The notes under the pieces: generated by a model
What the model was told of the DNA's origin: nothing
Database searches by the model: none
What the model saw: only the letters and a program-made list of their open reading frames with translations
Shown: positions 24,901-36,968 of the stretch, piece by piece
Numbering within the stretch: position 1 is the first letter of the stretch
Layout of the letters: each line of letters opens with the position of its first letter
Made by a program: the position numbers and the translations under genes
DNA from: Pterois miles
Taxonomy: Eukaryota; Chordata; Actinopteri; Perciformes; Scorpaenidae
Assembly (NCBI GenBank): GCA_947000775.1
Contig: CAMQGK010000334.1
Location: 2,296,001-2,360,000, forward strand
Direction: 5' to 3'
Length of the DNA stretch: 64,000 nt

Positions 24901-26936
24901 TGTGTTCATTCATTGAAGATTTTATCAATGCTAGTACTCTTATCAATACTCCTTTGTTTCTTTGTTTTAGTAGCCTTATTGATTATTATTCACAAGTACA
25001 TAATTGCTATTTAGTAGAGGATTTAAATAATGAATTGAAATAGAATAGAAACTAAATGTTTCTAATGTAGAACTGACTGAGAAACAATAAAAAAAAAAAT
25101 GTAATTAAAAAGTCATGAAGGTGTTATGATATTGTCGTCTTTGACGCCCATTGAATTTTACAGTACTCACATGTGTAGTTTTTGTGTATCCCTAGATTAC
25201 ATGGCTGGAGGGCCACTCGCTGGCGCAGACTGTGTTCACCTGTCTTTACGTCCATAATGCCGATCTGATTGAGGAGCCAGCTCTCAAAGCCTTTGCCTTG
25301 GGCATCCTGAAGGTGTGCGACATCGCCCGAGAGAAAGTCAACAAGGCTGCTGTGTTCGAGGAGGTAAGCATCTTTTTACTGTGTGCTTGTGTGGCAATAC
25401 TTGAGCTATTGTGTAGGCTTTTATATTCCTACGGGGTCAGAAAATATTTTTTATCATTGGTGTTTCTGCTTTGTCCATTTATGACTTTTATTTAAACATT
25501 ATTGTTAAAATTGCAACTGTGGAAATGCTTATTTACCTATTTTTTCTGTAGGAGGATTTCCAGGCCATGACCTATGGCTTCAAGATGGCCAATAATGTCA
25601 CAGACCTGCGGGTGACAGGTACATGTACTCTACTGTAATAGATCATTAAAGCTACAGCTTCACATATACTGAGGCCATTGCAGAATAACTGTTCAGATGG
25701 TTCAGATGAACAAAGCTGAAGTCTCTTATTTGTTCACCCTACCAGGTATGCTGAAAGATGTGGAGGATGAGTTACAGAGGAAAGTCAAGGTATTTGTTCT
25801 CAGTCAGTCTTTGCCATTTCAGTGAAACACTGCTGATAAGAATGTGGTTATACTGATTTCTCCTCCACTACCTCAGAGCACGCGCAGTCGTCAGGGTGAG
25901 CAGCGAGACCCGGAGGTTGAGCTGGAGGTAAGTCCTCCATGTTTGTGGAGTTTTTCCCGTTTTGTTAAAGCATGTTTTTGGAATAGCATTTAGACCATCT
26001 TACAGTTAAACACTAGCTGTTTCAGCCTGATGTGGTTGCACTTTCAACATAAAATCCATATGACTACAAGTAGATAAAATAAAGAGTGTCACTGCTCTTT
26101 ATTAATTTGGCCCAGTATCTCAACATTTCGGGCACAAAGTAAACCTCCAACCCTCCGTCTAAATCTCTGCCTGTTATAACTTGTGTTCCATCTACTGTCT
26201 ATCAGAGTGTGGGACTCATACGACCTCTGGAGACTCTACTCTGGAATTTCCAGCTGTTTCAATACAGATATAATAATAATAATAATAATGAAGGAAGAAA
26301 AAAACAGACCCAAAAATGGACTTTGTCTGGATGGTCAAAGCAAAACAAAAAGTCAGCCTTTGCGATTTCTTTTGCCTTATAAAGCTTCAAAGACATATTA
26401 GGAAATATATGTATTAATAGCTTTGCATCTACACGTGAGCCTGTTTAATGTTCTCATGCTTTTTTTCCAGCATCAGCAGTTTTTGGCACTTTTCAATAGA
26501 ATCAAGTTCACACGCCTTCTACTGACTGCACTGATCACCTTTACCAAGAAAGAGGTAACAAAGACACACAATAAGACAATGAATGAGTTAATGACATGAA
26601 TTTTAAAATGTTCTTCTGCTTATTACCGAGCAGTGAAGAGGATTATGTTATACTGTACTTATACACTATACACTTGTATGTTAAATTTTCTTCTTTGTTA
26701 TTACATGTGTTTTTGTTTACGGTTATGTCTTTATCAGACCAGCTCGGTGGGCGAGGCCCAGAAGCTTGTGGCTCAGGCAGCTGATCTCTTATCAGCCATT
26801 CATTCCAGTATTCAACACGGCATTCAGTCACAGAATGACACCACTAAAGGAGGTAATGTACACACTTGCATACACACACCTATCAGCTAGATTCAAGCAC
26901 ATCATTTGGCTTCAGTTCACAATCACAACACACACA

Positions 26937-27029
<93 letters not shown>

Positions 27030-30000
27030 CACCCCACACATGCTTAGGATTCAGTTTGAACTAAATGAAATAAAGTATCATACACACATTCTTGCTCCCC
27101 AGGCATTCAGTTAAAAAAACAGTGTGTAACAATTATGGGGATCTATTGGCAAAATTGGAATATACTATTAATAAGCATGTTTTCATTTGTGTATAATCAC
27201 CTGAAACTAAGAATCGTTGTGTTTTCATTACCTCTGAATGAGCCATTTATATCTACCTAGAGTGGGTCCTATTCACAGAGTCCGCCATGTTGCTCCGCCA
27301 TCTACAGAGAGCCCTTCACGTTATTGTGTTAGCCACCTTAGTTCTCCTACATGCTTGGCATACAGAAGAAGTTTCAGTTGGTTGCAATCTGCAACCTCAT
27401 TGCTAGATGCCACTAAATCCTACTCACTGGCCCTTAAGTAGTCACCATGACAACAGAAACAGTTGCAATACAGTGCACACTAAATGTACCTCCTCTGTTT
27501 TAACACATTTCCACACACAGATCCTAAACAAGGCTGTTAAAAACTTCCACTCTAGTACATGTAGCTGAGGCAGCCTTTTAGGGAAGATGACTTTACATGT
27601 GATCTGTTAACCCTCTGTTGTGTTTTTTCTGGGTATGCTGCAGACCACCCCATCATGATGGGCTTTGAGCCCCTGGTAAACCAGAGACTGCTGCCACCTA
27701 CTTTTCCTCGCTATGCTAAGATCATCAAGAGGGAGGACATGGTGGCGTATTTCAGCAAACTCATAGAACGCATCAAGACTGTCTGTGACGTGATCAACAC
27801 CACCAACCTGCATGGCATACTGGTGAACACATTTCCATTCTGAACCAGTAATCTTACATAACAGCCTTTGTCATTTTATGTGTTTGTTGAATTTCTTAGT
27901 TCAAAATTACTTTCACATTTTTTAAGAGGTCATCACCCTATACACACGCATGCTTTCTAGGGCATTATAAATGATAAAGGCTTATGAGTTCAAACAATAT
28001 GAATATTGTCTTTGTGTTTTTTTTTTCAGGACTTCTTCTGTGAGTTCAGTGAGCAGTCCCCCTGTGTGCTCTCCAGATCTCTGCTCCAGGTGAGTTAATA
28101 AAGCCACTGGGGCTTCAACTAATGATTTTCATTGTTGATTAATCTGCTGATTATTTTCTCGATTCATCGATTAATTGTTTTCTCTATAAAATGTCAGATA
28201 ATGGTGATCAGTGTTATACCAAAGCCCAAGATGACGTCCTCAAATGTCTTGTTTTGTCCACTGCTCAAAGATATTCAGTTTATGGTCATCGAGGAGTAAA
28301 GAAACCAGAAAATATTCACATTTAAGAAGCTGGAATCAGAGATTTTTTTTTTTTTTTTTTGAAATTACTCAAACTGATTAATCAATTGTCAAAATAGTTG
28401 GCGATAAATTTATAGTTGACACCCAATTGATCAGTCATTACAGCTCTAAATGACATTTTGATTCTGAAGAGTCACAGCTACTTCCTGTGATGCCTATACA
28501 GTAGGTAGTTTGTATATATGTAACAATGAATCTTATAATTAAAAACTGCTTAAAGCCCAGTGTATTAGAACTAAAGGGACTGTTTTCCTAAATCCAGACA
28601 ACGTTCCTGATCGATAATAAGAAAGTGTTTGGGACCCACCTGATGCAGGACATGATTAAAGATGCCCTGAGATACTTCGTCAGCCCGCCTGTCCTCTCCT
28701 ACAAGTAAGTCTGTCATCGGCTGAATTGTTAAAGATGTCACTCACATTTTAAATGTATTATATTTGTGTGTGTAAGCATGATATGCAAACTCCCTTGAGT
28801 GAGCTTATTGTGTCACAAGATGTCTTATGCTTATCTAGTGTGTCCGCACCCATCTCTCTCCAGGTGTTGTCTGTTCAACAACCACCAGGCCAAGGATTAC
28901 ATTGACTCCTTTGTTACGCACTGCTCCAGGGTATGTTACCTTTACTGCTAAAAGTTATAGTCTGTTACATTTAGTTGCCAAGTAAACTTTATGGGCTGTG
29001 TTGATTTCTGTATAAATTTGTTTCAGTCGTTGAATAAAAAGGGAATCATTTAGGAGGAGAGGTGTAAAAATGCCACCTCAAAAGTGAATTTAATGAGAGT
29101 ATTGGCATCTAGTGAGACATAAAGATGACAGGAAATTGTCATTTGTGCTGTTATAGGAATCAGCAGCCCTTCACAAGAATAGGCAAGTGGTGAAGTGGTG
29201 TGTTTATTTGTATGTGTCTTGTCAATTCTCCCTGCAGCCGTTCTGCAGTCTAATCCAGATCCACGGACACAACCGAGCTCGACAGAGAGACAAGCTGGGT
29301 CACATTCTTGAAGAGTTCGCCACACTGCAGGATGAGGTGAGCCCTGTCCTTTGTCTTATTCCTCCATTGTTTTTGCCATTTGCACCACACTCTCTGCTCT
29401 ATTTATTTCTTCTATTTATATCTTCTATTTCTGCTATTTCTTTCTTCTTTTGTGCTCTGTAGGCAGAGAAGGTGGATGCAGCCCTGCATAGCTTGCTGAT
29501 GAAACTTGAGCCTCAGCGACAGCATCTAGCTTGTCTTGGCACCTGGATCCTGTACCACAACCTGAGGATCATGATCCAATACCTGCTGAGTGGCTTTGAG
29601 CTGGAGCTGTACAGCATGCATGAGTACTACTACATCTACTGGTGAGAGCACACACAGTTGTTTGTTGCTGTTGTCTCTAAATCTCTCTACAGCATGCACT
29701 GATGTATTTTACGTCATCTGTGAATGATTTTGGCTGCAGGTACCTGTCTGAGTTCCTTTACGCGTGGCTGATGTCCACTCTGAGCAGAGCCGACTCGTCT
29801 CAGATGGCAGAGGAGCGGATTATGGAGGAGCAGGTGAAAGGACGCAGCAGCAAAAAGACCAAGAAGAAGAAAAAAGGTACGCTCTATTGTGGCTGAGGTG
29901 GACTCTCAGAGTATGACAACACCATATTAACCAAAATCTGCATGTCATCTTCTGCAGTTCGCCCTCTCAGCAAGGAGATCACCATGAGCCAAGCGTACCA

Positions 30001-32600
30001 GAACATGTGTGCTGGCATGTACAAGGTAGGACATCAGTACAGACCCCTCTTCTCTCCTATTTGACTGATACTGCAGTATTATCCACCCTCTGTTTCTCTC
30101 CTCAGACTATGGTAGCTTTGGATATGGATGGGAAGGTGCGTAAGCCTCAGTTTGAGTTGGACAGCGAGCAGGTTCGCTACGAGCATCGCTTCGCCCCCTT
30201 CAACAGCGTGGTCACCCCCCCACCTGTGCACTATATCCAGTTCAAGGTACTGTTGGTGTGGATGTAATTCATCCAGCAGGGTCTTCATGTTTTCTGTCCC
30301 CCTTACTTTGAACCCATTATTCTCATCTTTTCACCTCCACTCTTATTCCTGCTCTATCTCTGACGGTGCCCCTCTTTCCCTCTCCAGGAGATGTCTGATC
30401 TGAAAAAGTACAATCCTCCGCCAGGCTCCGCTGACCTCTACATGGCGGCCAGCAAACACTTCCAGCAGGCCAAGCTCATCCTAGAAAATGTGCCAAGCCC
30501 AGATCCTGAGGTCAGGAAATGTAACTTTTGTAAAATAAATGCACTTAAAGGGAAATGTTGATTTTCAAGGATTTACAAAATCTGTTTTTCAAGAGAGCCC
30601 TAGCCAGTACAGCATCAATGAAAAACAACCATACAGTATTTTAGGTAACATACATACAGACATTTAAAACATATAAAACAAGCATGCAGTGTCAAGTCAC
30701 AATGTACAACATACACATAAAATCACATAAAACAGAACAAAGTCATGTTCCCTGAAAGACAGACAAAGAAGAAACATATCTCACTATAGAGACAGTTACA
30801 AACTCAAAATGAATTGGCCTCCAGACCCTTCACGAAAGTTTTAAAAGCTCTGATATCAGTCTATCTAGCTGCGAGACAGTCTGCAAATGGTTCTAGTCTG
30901 CAGGGGCAGAGAACATAAAGGACAGTGTGTGCAGTTGAACGATGTTTGGCTTAGCTCATGCTGCCAGCGCCTGGAGCTCCCTGCTCATTTGCTAGCAGAC
31001 TTTTGCTTTGTGTGCTGGCGACAACGGGGGGAGGCCACATTGCACACACTGCAATGAGCTTGTTGAAAATCAGTAGTTTCCCTTTAAAGCCTCTGATCAC
31101 CCACACAGGTGTTTTCAGGTTGATCAGACCTGTGTGACCGTGTATAGACTAACTGAGTGACATCTTTCCGAGTTTTGTGTTTGCTCTGTTGAACCTGTTA
31201 GGATGGGACAAATTATACCTTTATCATACTTATTGGGAGGTGGAAATATGTCACCTAACATTTTCCCATCAAACTGTGGCCCACCCTCAACTCGAGCAGA
31301 GGTCTAAACAGCCACAAGAACTGAAAACACCTGTGTGGGTGTACAGCTAATTTAAAGGAAACCCATTTTGTGTTGTGTTATTTTCATTTACTATTGAGCT
31401 ATGAATCCCCAGATTCTTGAGCACAAGTTAGTATAAACAGCCTTGGTTTCATGGGATCTCAAATAAAAACATTGTTTGTGCTCTAGTTTTAACAGTTTCT
31501 CAACTACCAATAACCAGCTAATGATTTGCTAACAGGTGAACCGTATACTGAAGGTTGCCAAGCCCAACATTGTAGTTATGAAGCTCCTGGCTGGAGGGCA
31601 CAAGAAGGAGACCAAGGTAACACAACACACACATTCCCTGGATTATCATTTGCTTCTGTGGATACAGTTAATCAACATGCATTGTGATAAGTTTATCTTA
31701 ATGTTGGTTAAGGGTCCATGCTGTGAAGTAAAATGTTTTTTTGCAACCCTAGGTGCTCCCAGAATTTGACTTCTCAGCTCACAAGTACTTTCCTGTGGTC
31801 AAGATTATTTGATCCTGATCTGCACCGCGGGTTGATCGTGAGAGTGCCGTCATAAAGACCATCAGCCGCTGTAGACGGTACCTTCACCTGAACCTCACCT
31901 AACTGTAAAGGAGTGCTTGATACACCCAGTTTGTTTGTTTTTTTATTTTTCACCTGAATAAGAGATGAAACCAGACCAGAGAACTCACAACTGGACCTAA
32001 ATGACAATATCCACATCTGTACCTGTGAAAGTTCAAGTTTGTTTTTGTGTGTGTGTATTTGTGTGTGAGTGTGTGTGTGTGCACAAGAGTCAGACAAGTC
32101 AAGGATGCTTTTGCACAGGGAACTGCTCGATGGAAGTTTTTCTAAGCTGCTTCCAGAACAGTTTTGTGAAAGCTGTAATGATAATGAGTGTATATCATTC
32201 AATCATATGAAACCTTCCTATGTATTTATGTACTTATCTGAATGAAAATGTTGTGTTTGAATGGACTACAGTATCTTGTTTTACCGCGTACAGCAGCAGT
32301 TTCATGTGAGTTCTGGGTGGCATCGGTCTGCATTGTGACACCCAGACTACTGGGACAATCTGCAGAGAAGAACCACTCACACTGTTTATAATCCTGTAAG
32401 TGCAGAGTAAAGTTTTGCAACACACATAAGAGATCCAGAACCATCTGCACTGCTTCCTCAAACCAATGCCAGCAGCTGTCACACATATCAAGACCATATT
32501 AAACATGTCTTTACTTATTCTCTCGTTTGATTCCTTGCTGGAACAGAATTTCACGTTTTCAATGTTTTGTTAAGACAATAAAATCCATCTAGGGCACAAA
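21930..32600 (+). CDS. naa35: naa35: NatC N-terminal acetyltransferase auxiliary subunit, complete
   Basis: Naa35 (Mak10 homologue) anchors NatC, with Naa30 and Naa38, to the ribosome so that Met-Leu/Ile/Phe/Trp starts are acetylated. The CDS runs from ATG 23482 to TGA 31810-31812 in 22 exons: 23474-23602, 23714-23747, 24090-24204, 24384-24458, 25196-25363, 25552-25618, 25746-25789, 25877-25927, 26471-26554, 26738-26852, 27644-27822, 28030-28089, 28598-28704, 28864-28930, 29238-29336, 29463-29641, 29740-29876, 29958-30025, 30106-30246, 30388-30510, 31536-31616 and 31753-31812. All splice GT-AG in phase to 724 residues (human 725). The Mak10 region ([31 protein letters not shown]) and a Lys-rich tract near residues 552-567 are plain. 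AATAAA lies at 32577-32582. Outer ends are estimates. Confidence 0.97.
21940..21992 (+). other. naa35: naa35 5' noncoding exon with a minimal upstream ORF
   Basis: A strong donor (AAG|GTACGT) at 21992/21993 follows the divergent promoter and fits a noncoding first exon spliced to the ATG exon at 23474. The exon would contain a complete upstream ORF, ATG 21971 to TAA 21991, of six codons (MVNTKY), ending one base before the junction. The 5' edge is not determined by sequence. Confidence 0.5.
21993..23473 (+). other. naa35 intron 1, no recognised element
   Basis: The intron between the noncoding exon and the ATG exon is AT-rich, with no coding potential on either strand and no repeat family I can name. 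Confidence 0.5.
26949..27027. repeat. (CA)n microsatellite in a naa35 intron
   Basis: About 39 uninterrupted CA units preceded by a short (CT)n, in the intron between exons 26738-26852 and 27644-27822. Confidence 0.95.
28109..28448 (+). mobile_element. hAT-type MITE just downstream of a naa35 donor
   Basis: It shows GGGCTTCAACTAATGA and CATTACAGCTCTA ends, the CTATAAAATGTCAGATAATG core and an internal T-run. It starts about 20 bases after the donor of naa35 exon 28030-28089. Confidence 0.75.
30575..31500 (+). other. naa35 penultimate intron with repeat-like content
   Basis: The largest late intron of naa35 (30511-31535). An A-rich stretch at 30,580-30,790 (CATTTAAAACATATAAAAC type) resembles common dispersed fish repeats, but no family is assigned. 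Confidence 0.4.
32577..32582 (+). terminator. naa35: naa35 polyadenylation signal
   Basis: A canonical AATAAA hexamer lies 765 bases after the naa35 stop codon, with no earlier canonical hexamer seen on the plus strand. This makes a 3' UTR of roughly 0.8 kb. Confidence 0.6.
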
Positions 32601-34415
32601 CTTGTATGGAAAGGTAGCTTTTCTATAGAAATTTGGAAAAATAAGGCAATACATGAGCCTACAAACTATAACATGGATTAGTATATTTTCAAAAATGCCT
32701 ATTTAAAAAGTAGGATGACAAGGTGTCGCACTTTATGAGGGACTGCACAGCAGTTTTAGCCCTTGTCCCACATATTGAGACAATGTCCACTGCAGGACAC
32801 TTTAAAAATGGCTAGGTTTTATCCAGTGGTTGTGAAGAAAGCATGGCAGGCTGTTTGCTGTTGAACTGCACACACATAGGTCAAGTATAAGTACGAGTCA
32901 CAAGCTGTAGATTTAGGCGGGATATGACGGAAACTACCACAAACAAAAAAGAAGAGCAGCTACAACAAAGACTGTGAAACTATTCTCCAAGTTTTTTTGG
33001 GAAATTTTCTAGTTATTTTTCAATTTGACACAGTTCATGTGAGTCTTACATGGCTCAAATGGAGATGTGCCAATCTATGGAGGCATTCAGGCAAAGCATG
33101 GAGATGTTACAAGATAAGGGACAGACGAGAAATGTTATTTAACTTGGGTAGATATATCAAAATTGTACACTACCTCTTAGCCTTGGTAACATGTCCCACA
33201 TTGTCCCACAAAAGCATACTCTTTGTCCCACATAATGTTTGTTGGGATCTGGTCACCTTTTTAAAAAAGTGTGTTCGTACATGGCATGCTCAAAAATGGA
33301 GATCATGCGTCATGTCTCTTCTAATTGTATTTAAATGTAGTAAACTGAGCAATCTCATGAACAAATGAATATAGACGTACAGTTGATGAAATCAGCTTCC
33401 TGAAAAGTAAATTTCTCTTAGTGCATTATACTGTATGTGATTCACACAATTTAGTTGATAGTTTTTAGTTTACAATGTGTTCTGCTACCACTTCAAGTAA
33501 AACTGATCTGAATTTAATCCAAAAGTATCTAGAATCTAGATACACACCGTTATTGTGTTGTACTTTTAGGATTTTGGGGGTACTGCTGTATAGCAAAAAG
33601 TGTACCCTGAAGTTGTCTTAGTAGACACTTTACATTCATTTATACCATAAAGAGATAACACGTGAACTCTGGGGATATCTTTTATTCCTAGATAACTCTG
33701 TGGTCCTAAATACTTTAACAGAGTTAATTTGCTTCAGTAAAAACAAGTTCGGCGCACTTAATCCACTGTTAAGTACAAACCACCAAAATACGTGAAAGTG
33801 ACTAAGTTTAATTCTATTTTAACATGAAATGACATTAATATGGCAGGTTATTATGAATATAGATGAAAATATATGCCATAGGTGCCCTACAGTAGATGGG
33901 GCAGTGATATTATAAGCCTATTCATTTATGCATTAATTAGTTGTCCTTTCTACATTTGTTAAATTGTGCTGCTTTTAGCCTGGACTATAACTTTAACTCC
34001 TTCGCATTTGTGTGATATTATTGTACTACCCACATATGGAGCTTTGTGATCAGTAGGTGGTGCTTTATTACGAGCTGATCTGTTATCTCGAACCTGCTCC
34101 TGAGCGAGGGTAGGTGTGCAGCAGTTACCATGGTGATCTACCCCGGTAAGAACTGAACCACCGTCGTGACCCTGAAATCACAGGGTTTAACCTGAAGTTA
34201 CGTCGTAACTCCAGATCCCACTTTGTAGTAAAGGTCTCTGGACAAAGTTTCTGGCATCTGCCTCCTACTGCCTTCCTCGCCGCTCTGGCCAGGCCCCTTT
34301 ACAATACTAAAAAAACCTTCCTTGCATTGGTATGACCATGTAATTTACACTTTTGTAAAAACACAAATAATGGTTACATCAAACAATAACTCCCACATGA
34401 AACCATGTCTTGATA
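32600..34415. other. intergenic spacer between convergent naa35 and golm1 3' ends
   Basis: About 1.8 kb of AT-rich sequence. Short GTCCCAC motifs recur near 32,766 and 33,191-33,235. A 123-codon open frame at 32997-33368 has no recognisable domain and no splice context, and is not called a gene. Confidence 0.5.
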
Positions 34416-36968
34416 GTGGTAATAAAAACAATTTTATTCTCTATCATCAATAAAGCCTATGATCATTTAAACCTTTCACAATTTTAGAGAATAAAATAAA
34501 ATTTAAATTAAACAAATGAAATCAACAAAAAGTGAATCCAATTTACAAAAAAACAGGAAACATTTTCTCTCCAGGTACACAGACTTCTAGCTCAGAAAAT
34601 GGGACTTTTTACACAAACAGGTAGATGAAGCTTTCTGGCAAAACAAAGCAGAAGTTTTGCAGTCAGCTAATAAAACCAACAACGAATAACAGCAACTTTG
34701 AAAATAAAATGACATAATAAAAATCTGAAAAGATATTTCCCAAGTGACACTGGCCAAACATAAAGGCAGATAAAAGACACTTTGACATAAATAGGAGTCC
34801 ACGTTTATGAGGTTAAACAGGAGTGCTGGTTTCCATGAATCTGTCATCAGCACTCCTAGTCTGTATTTTTATGATTCCTTTGAAACATGATGGCCAGGCC
34901 CACATTTAGTACAATAATACAAAATAAGTTAACAAAATTGACCCTACTTGGGATGTAAAATTACCTTTGAAATTTTGAGACGATAATGTGAACTCTCACT
35001 GGGAAAGTTTGAAATCAAAGCTGAAGGACTGAAATGTCGTTGCCAATACCTGACAGTTCTTCATTGGGTTTGATATGACAAACACGTTTTAAACCCAGTC
35101 AAGTTCCTCAAATAACACACTGATTTTACAAAGAAACAACTGAACTATACCATTTTATCTTGGTGAGAACTGTACGTTATAGAACACATCTTATTTTTTT
35201 AAACATTTTACTAAAAATAAGCATGATACAGTTTTGATAAAACCTTTTATGTTAACCGCATGTTGCTAAAATTCAGCATTGTGGGAAACGTCAGGATCTT
35301 GACTTGTATATAAAATAGGTTCTCTGTGATTGAATAATGGCTGAAGATATTGGAGATACTACATGATTCAGGAATGGACTGTTGATAAAAAGTCAAAGCA
35401 TTATGGAAATTATAGTAATTAAAACCACAACATACTGAGCAACTGTGGGTATTAAGTCAAAGTCATCACTTATAAATAAAGTATCTGGAAAATAAAGTAA
35501 AATCATCTGTTCTATACAAAATACAAGGCAACAAAAGATCCCGCCACTAAGTTTTACCAACTTTTTGTTATTTTTGATGCCTAGTATTAGTTCATGTTTG
35601 CGTTCACACACATCATTTCCAGTCTAGTGCAGCTTTAAGTTGAACGGACCGGTAAATTTTAGCACAGCTACATGTACAGTCCACTGAAATCAGGGGACTG
35701 CCTCCACTGTGTCAGAAGTAACTGACCATGGGGGAAACTGGTGTACACAGAATCGATAAGGCATGTGTTAAAATAAAGTAAGATTATTGATCTAATAATA
35801 TCACCCAGGCTGTCTTAATGATCCCATATGCACAGCACACATTGTGACACTTTGTGGTCTAAAAAAACAGTTGAGACTTAAAGCCACTAAAATGCCAAAT
35901 TAATTTGACAAAATGACACTTAATAAATGATCGCTCATTGATAAAAAATGTCCAGTTATAGCGGTTATAATGTAGTATGTTTAAAACCTGACAGCTAGTC
36001 AGCATATAATCCAGAAGGTGAAATTGCCCATTTGTTATGTGGCGTGTCTATTAAGCCAGCTCACTTTTTACAGCAGTTTTTGTTACATGGGAATCAAAAG
36101 AAGCTGCCGTTTTCGTTTTTCCTTCTGACTGAAACTCAGAACCTTCTGACTGACTAAAACTTTCAGCACATTTTCTGAATTTGCTGCAGTTATGGAACGC
36201 CTCATTTGCCTTCCCTAACAGACATTTTGTAGAGCAAGTCCTGGCCCACACTCAGCATGCTTTCTGAGCACAGGAGGAACTTAAGGCATTGTTGAAGATG
36301 CTGTTGAACCTGTGCTACAGGTTCTGTCATTGGGATCACTGAGATCATTTACACTTACGACAGTTATTTTACACCTCATAACCCTATAAGGGTGCGCATA
36401 TTATAATTTATCATTGAAGTCACAGTTATTACAGAGTGAACAATAACAACACATCTAATCACATAATTAAAATCTACTGTTTTCCAGGGATGTTGAGATG
36501 TACAGTTTTTCAAGCCACCTGGTTTCGAGTCTTGAGATGTCTTAAGTTGTGTTTAAGCAACCCTAAGAACTGAGTCGGTGTTAGTACCTCACCTAAACAT
36601 GGTGAAATGAAGTTGAGCTCAGTCACAGTCAAAAAAAAAACTGGGATTTTATGTATACAGTGAAATGTGAATGGAAACCATGAGTGTACATGCTTGGCTG
36701 ACATTTGGATATACAGTATATCGTATCTGACAACATGTAATCAAATCAAATGTACAGAATCAAATTAAGGTGACAAATAAAAGATATTCCAGGAAGCAAA
36801 TGCTTCCACCCAATCGAATGTCACAAGTCTTTCTTCTAGAGATCTGGCTTTGTTTGTGTTTCTCTGTGTTTGGAGGGCTGCATTAACCTGCATGGTGCTG
36901 TTGTGCTGAGGTGTATGAGGGGTCCTGCTTCCTTATGTGGTGTTTGGCTCTTTCTGCAACTCCAGCCC
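34415..36968 (-). other. golm1: golm1 3' UTR exon
   Basis: The last coding exon ends in TAA (38782-38780) followed one base later by a GT donor. An acceptor CTTGCAG at about 36,969 on the minus strand precedes 2.5 kb without a long open frame, ending near an AATAAA signal (TTTATT on plus, 34433-34438). This is read as a spliced 3' UTR exon. The junction is 1 nt after the stop, so nonsense-mediated decay is not expected. It is inferred from splice signals only. Confidence 0.5.

Noticed and set aside
32997..33368. 123-codon plus-strand frame between naa35 and golm1
   Set aside because: No recognisable domain, AT-rich composition, convergent intergenic position and no upstream promoter or companion exon.
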